DNA of 9,968 nt from an uncultured Pelagibacteraceae bacterium (lineage in GTDB: Bacteria > Pseudomonadota > Alphaproteobacteria > Pelagibacterales > Pelagibacteraceae): assembly GCA_902632875.1 (NCBI GenBank), contig CACPEI010000017.1, forward strand, positions 1-9,968. The letters are read 5' to 3'. The notes beneath the pieces are model-generated. The model was not told where the DNA came from. It saw nothing but the letters and a program-made list of their open reading frames with translations, and searched no databases. The translations under genes and the position numbers were made by a program. Of the stretch, positions 6,949-9,968 are shown one piece after another; position 1 is the first letter of the stretch; every line of letters begins with the position of its first letter.

Positions 6949-8712
6949 CTAATTAAATTTAAAATTCATGATGTTAGAGCTACCAGAAATTGCGGATTTG
7001 TAATGATGCTCAGCTCTTGGTAATACTTTATCAAAATAAAATCTTGCTGTATCTATTTTCTCATCATAAAAATTCTTGTTTTCATTATAATCTTTAAAAC
7101 TGACCTCCAGAACCTTAATCCATGCATATGCAATAGAGACATAACCAAGAGTTTTAAGATAATCATTTGCTGCTGCGCTAACATCATCTTTTTCAGTTTT
7201 TGCTCTATCAATCATCCAATCACTAAATTTTTTCAGAATATTCAAATGATTATTAAAATCAGAGATAAATGATTTAATTTTTTCGTTATCAGAATTACAT
7301 TCAGCTTTTAGCTGATCTAAAAACTTGTCTATTATATTGCCATTTTTATTTGATAATTTTCTAAAAACTAAGTCAGCAGCCTGTACTGAGTTAGTACCCT
7401 CATAGATAGGTGTGATTCTATTGTCTCTATAAAGTTGTTCTATTCCTTGATCTTTCGTGTAACCGTAACCCCCATAAATTTGCATTGCATCACTAGTTAT
7501 TTCCATTGCCAAATCAGTAAATAATGATTTTACAACTGGTGTCATTAAAGACACATAATCAGATGCCTCTTGGCGAGTTTTTTCATCTGGATGATACAAA
7601 CTAACTTCTGTTTGCTGAGATAACCAAAAACACAAAGCTCTCTCACCCTCAATTATTGATTTCATGTTCAATAAAGATCTTCTGATATCTGCGTGTTCAA
7701 TTATTAAATCAGCACCATTTTTAGACTTTGAATTATTTGTTTTTCCCTGCTTTCTCTCTTTTGCATATGCAAGAGAATTCTGATAAGCAATTTCTGAAAT
7801 ACCCAAACCTTGAATACCAACCACTATTCTTTCAAGATTCATCATAGTAAACATTGCGCTTAAACCCTTTTCTTTAGCACCAATCATATAACCCGTAGCA
7901 TCATCAAAATTCAAAACACAAGTGGCCGATCCTTTAATACCCATTTTAGTTTCAATAGATCCTGTAGATATTCCATTTCTAGTTCCAATCGAACCGTCGT
8001 CTTTAACTATAAATTTTGGAACTAAAAACAAACTTATTCCCTTAGTGCCAGCTGGAGAGTCATCAGCTCTTGCTAAAACTAAATGAATAATATTTTCTGT
8101 GAGGTCGTGATCTCCCGATGTTATGAAAATTTTTTGACCAGTTAATTTATAAGTTCCATCTGTTTGTTTTTTTGCTTTAGTTTTAAGAAGTCCTAGATCA
8201 GTGCCACATACCGGTTCAGTTAAACACATAGTACCACTCCATTTTCCCTCAACGATTTTTGGTAAGTACTTATTTTTAATATCATCTGTTGCATGATGGT
8301 TTATACAATTATAAGCACCAATACTTAGCTCACTATAAAGTTTGAAAGATAAGCTAGCAGATGACAACATTTCATCAAAAAAAGCACTTACAGTTTTTGG
8401 CATCCCTTGTCCTCCATATTTTGGATCACAAGATAAAGATGTCCATCCATCCTCGATATATTTTTTATATGCCTCTTTGTAACCTGGGGGAGTTCTTACC
8501 ACTCCATTTTCTAAAACAGCAGGATTTTCATCTCCAACTTTTGCTAATGGTAGAATAAGATTTTGATTTATTTTTGCTGCTTCTTGTAAAATATCTTTAA
8601 CCAAGTCTGATGTAACTTCTTTATATTTTTCTAACTCATTATATTTTTTATTATTTCTCAATTTTTCAAAGAGAAACATCATATCTTCAACAGGTGCTGT
8701 ATAGCTTGGCAT
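6949..8712 (-). CDS. dmdC: 3-methylmercaptopropionyl-CoA dehydrogenase (DmdC-type acyl-CoA dehydrogenase)
   Basis: An FAD-dependent acyl-CoA dehydrogenase, 587 aa, the long form that matches DmdC rather than the about 380-aa short-chain enzymes. In this context it oxidises methylmercaptopropionyl-CoA to methylthioacryloyl-CoA, passing electrons to ETF. Features: N-terminal MPSYTAPVED, as I recall it in DmdC relatives; helical domain to about 155; the FAD/acyl-binding strand TMCLTEPVCGTDLGLLKTKA (161-180), GQKIFITSGDHDLTENIIH (192-210); C-terminal catalytic domain with QIYGGYGYTKDQGIEQLYRD (411-430) and the catalytic glutamate E438 in IYEGTN; then an extra C-terminal helical domain from about 470. 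It starts 26 bases after leuB, the widest gap in the window, with no strong ribosome site, and ends one base before dmdB. A general FadE-like dehydrogenase is the alternative; the linkage to dmdA and dmdB favours DmdC. Confidence 0.9.
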   Translation of the reverse strand: MPSYTAPVEDMMFLFEKLRNNKKYNELEKYKEVTSDLVKDILQEAAKINQNLILPLAKVGDENPAVLENGVVRTPPGYKEAYKKYIEDGWTSLSCDPKYGGQGMPKTVSAFFDEMLSSASLSFKLYSELSIGAYNCINHHATDDIKNKYLPKIVEGKWSGTMCLTEPVCGTDLGLLKTKAKKQTDGTYKLTGQKIFITSGDHDLTENIIHLVLARADDSPAGTKGISLFLVPKFIVKDDGSIGTRNGISTGSIETKMGIKGSATCVLNFDDATGYMIGAKEKGLSAMFTMMNLERIVVGIQGLGISEIAYQNSLAYAKERKQGKTNNSKSKNGADLIIEHADIRRSLLNMKSIIEGERALCFWLSQQTEVSLYHPDEKTRQEASDYVSLMTPVVKSLFTDLAMEITSDAMQIYGGYGYTKDQGIEQLYRDNRITPIYEGTNSVQAADLVFRKLSNKNGNIIDKFLDQLKAECNSDNEKIKSFISDFNNHLNILKKFSDWMIDRAKTEKDDVSAAANDYLKTLGYVSIAYAWIKVLEVSFKDYNENKNFYDEKIDTARFYFDKVLPRAEHHYKSAISGSSNIMNFKFN

Positions 8713-8738
8713 ATTGTAAGTTTAAGATAATTAGTTAA

Positions 8739-9845
8739 TTATTGCAATTTTGAAATTATCGCATCGCCCATTTCTGATGTAGATACTTCCCTCGTCCCCT
8801 TTGATAAGATATCTTTTGTTCTTAAACCCTCATTCAATACAATTTGAACAGCTTTTTCAAGTGCTTCTGCTTCCTTATCTAGGTCTAAAGAATATCTCAA
8901 GGCCATAGCAAAGCTTAAGATTGTGGCTATTGGATTTGCTATTCCTTTTCCAGCAATGTCAGGAGCAGATCCATGTATGGGCTCATACATTGCTCTCATT
9001 TCTCCAGCTTTGTTTTTTGCTCCCAATGATGCTGAAGGCAAAAGTCCTAAGGATCCTGTTAACATTGATGCCTGATCAGATAACATATCTCCAAAAAGAT
9101 TATCTGTCACGATTACATCAAATTGTTTAGGGTTTCTTAGTAGTTGCATTGCACAATTATCTGCAAGCATATGGCTTAATTCTACATCTTTATATTCTTT
9201 TTCATGAAGAGATTGTACTTCCTCTTTCCAAAGTTGACCTGCTTCCATAACATTTGATTTTTCACAAGATGTAACTTTATTAGATCTTTTTTTTGCTAAA
9301 TCAAAAGCTACTCTAGCAACTCTAATAATTTCGTTACTCGTATAAGTATGGGTATTAATTCCTTTTCTCTCTCCATTTTCAATTGGTTTTATTCCCCTTG
9401 GCTCACCAAAATAAATTCCTCCTGTCAATTCTCTGACGATCATTATGTCTAAACCTGATACAATTTCTGGTTTTAAAGTTGAGGCATCTACTAATTGTTT
9501 AAAACATATTGCTGGCCTTAAATTCGCAAAAAGTTTTAATTCTTTCCTTAATTTTAATAGTGCTCTCTCGGGTTTTTTTGAAAACTCTACATTATCCCAC
9601 TTTGGACCTCCAACTGCTCCAAGCATTACAACTGCGCTTTCTAAAGCTTTATAAAAAACTTCATCTGTAATTGGACTACCATGTTTGTCATAAGAACAGC
9701 CACCAGCCAAATCCTCATCTATTTCAAAATCTAATGATTTTTTATCATTAAACCAATTAATAATTTTTCTCACCTCGCCTATAACTTCTGGACCAATTCC
9801 ATCACCAGGAAGTAATAAAACTTTCCTTTTTTTAACTTTAATCAT
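8739..9845 (-). CDS. leuB: 3-isopropylmalate dehydrogenase
   Basis: LeuB oxidatively decarboxylates 3-isopropylmalate to 2-oxoisocaproate with NAD+, the third step of leucine synthesis, as a cytoplasmic dimer. It is 368 aa, normal for the family. Visible: GDGIGPEV (14-21), substrate arginines R100, R110 and R138, the isopropylmalate-type [10 protein letters not shown] (142-151) with Y145, the catalytic lysine K196 in EKSNVM, metal aspartates D229, D253 and D257 (in LADN and FGDMLSDQ), and the NAD-binding [15 protein letters not shown] (291-305). [10 protein letters not shown] argues against isocitrate or tartrate dehydrogenase. The ATG at 9845 overlaps the end of leuD by 8 bases. The DMSP cassette follows 26 bases after its stop. 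Confidence 0.97.
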   Translation of the reverse strand: MIKVKKRKVLLLPGDGIGPEVIGEVRKIINWFNDKKSLDFEIDEDLAGGCSYDKHGSPITDEVFYKALESAVVMLGAVGGPKWDNVEFSKKPERALLKLRKELKLFANLRPAICFKQLVDASTLKPEIVSGLDIMIVRELTGGIYFGEPRGIKPIENGERKGINTHTYTSNEIIRVARVAFDLAKKRSNKVTSCEKSNVMEAGQLWKEEVQSLHEKEYKDVELSHMLADNCAMQLLRNPKQFDVIVTDNLFGDMLSDQASMLTGSLGLLPSASLGAKNKAGEMRAMYEPIHGSAPDIAGKGIANPIATILSFAMALRYSLDLDKEAEALEKAVQIVLNEGLRTKDILSKGTREVSTSEMGDAIISKLQ

Positions 9846-9968
9846 TAAATATCCAAGGCTTTTTAGCTTTTAAATCTTTTTCAAAAATTTCTATTTTATC
9901 AGATTTTTTTAATGATAGTGCTATATCGTCTAACCCTTCTAATAAACATTTTTTCTTAAATGAGTCTA
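9838..9968 (-). CDS. leuD: 3-isopropylmalate dehydratase small subunit, C-terminal end only
   Basis: A 42-residue C-terminal fragment, read from 9966, enters from the right edge and stops at TAA (9840-9838). It contains [19 protein letters not shown] followed by a charged helix and the terminal KPWIFND. This matches the LeuD tail consensus (D-F-x-x-C-L-L-x-G-L-D-D-I-x-L-T, then a PW motif). LeuD pairs with LeuC to isomerise 2- and 3-isopropylmalate. The 8-base overlap with leuB fits the usual leuCD-leuB order. The fragment is too short for its own start in the track, but the motif is clear. Confidence 0.93.
   Translation of the reverse strand, partial: DSFKKKCLLEGLDDIALSLKKSDKIEIFEKDLKAKKPWIFND

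Larger units (their letters stand above)
3440..8712 (-). other. DMSP-demethylation cassette dmdC-dmdB-hydrolase-dmdA (putative operon)
   Basis: Four same-strand genes are joined by a 1-base gap, an 8-base gap and a 4-base overlap, which indicates co-transcription and coupled translation. They encode three successive steps of the demethylation pathway plus one unassigned hydrolase. The final methanethiol-releasing enzyme (DmdD or AcuH) is not included. There is no transcriptional regulator inside or next to the cassette, and I see no convincing promoter in the 26-base gap before dmdC, so it may be read from the leu genes upstream or from a promoter inside leuB. Confidence 0.75.

Noticed and set aside
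8713..8738. Possible promoter for the dmd cassette after leuB
   Set aside because: The 26 bases contain only A+T-rich sequence with loose -10-like words, which occur everywhere at this composition; no paired -35 is convincing.
8361..9654. Plus-strand open frames at 8361-8558, 8921-9130 and 9445-9654
   Set aside because: They are antisense to dmdC or leuB, short, and without motif or initiation signal.

Overview
The window looks like a piece of a SAR11 (Pelagibacterales, marine Alphaproteobacteria) chromosome. It is strongly A+T-rich by eye (roughly one third G+C). Every gene lies on the minus strand, and the genes overlap or are separated by at most 26 bases. The 3440-4549 product reads, from memory, very close to the structurally studied DMSP demethylase DmdA of Pelagibacter ubique, including its N-terminus and its VCDLPFI end. 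No alignment could be run, so the taxon is an inference.

Layout in the direction of transcription (right to left): the 3' end of leuD (9968-9838); leuB (9845-8739); a DMSP-demethylation cassette of dmdC acyl-CoA dehydrogenase (8712-6949), dmdB acyl-CoA ligase (6947-5331), an alpha/beta hydrolase of unassigned role (5322-4546) and dmdA (4549-3440); then asd (3424-2417), sdhC (2427-2044), sdhD (2042-1719) and sdhA (1722-1, cut by the window edge shortly before its C-terminus). Only about 50 bases in the whole window are non-coding. I see no tRNA, rRNA, CRISPR array, insertion sequence, convincing terminator or promoter, and no gene-free stretch longer than 26 bases.

How the genes work together: DmdA moves a methyl group from dimethylsulfoniopropionate to tetrahydrofolate and leaves methylmercaptopropionate. 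DmdB makes its CoA thioester and DmdC oxidises that to methylthioacryloyl-CoA. The enzyme for the last step, which releases methanethiol (DmdD or AcuH, crotonase superfamily), is not in the window. An alpha/beta hydrolase sits instead in the middle of the cassette, coupled to dmdA by a 4-base overlap. The flanking genes are core metabolism: leucine synthesis (leuD, leuB), the branch to lysine, threonine and methionine (asd), and succinate:quinone oxidoreductase (sdhCDA). leuB and asd are often neighbours in Alphaproteobacteria, so the cassette looks like an insertion into a leuB-asd backbone.

Most notable observations: (1) both membrane anchors of succinate dehydrogenase lack the histidines expected to ligate heme b (Gln in SdhC, Phe in SdhD, and no histidine anywhere in SdhD), while quinone-site residues are kept; (2) an uncharacterised hydrolase is embedded in the DMSP cassette; (3) the cassette sits between leuB and asd.
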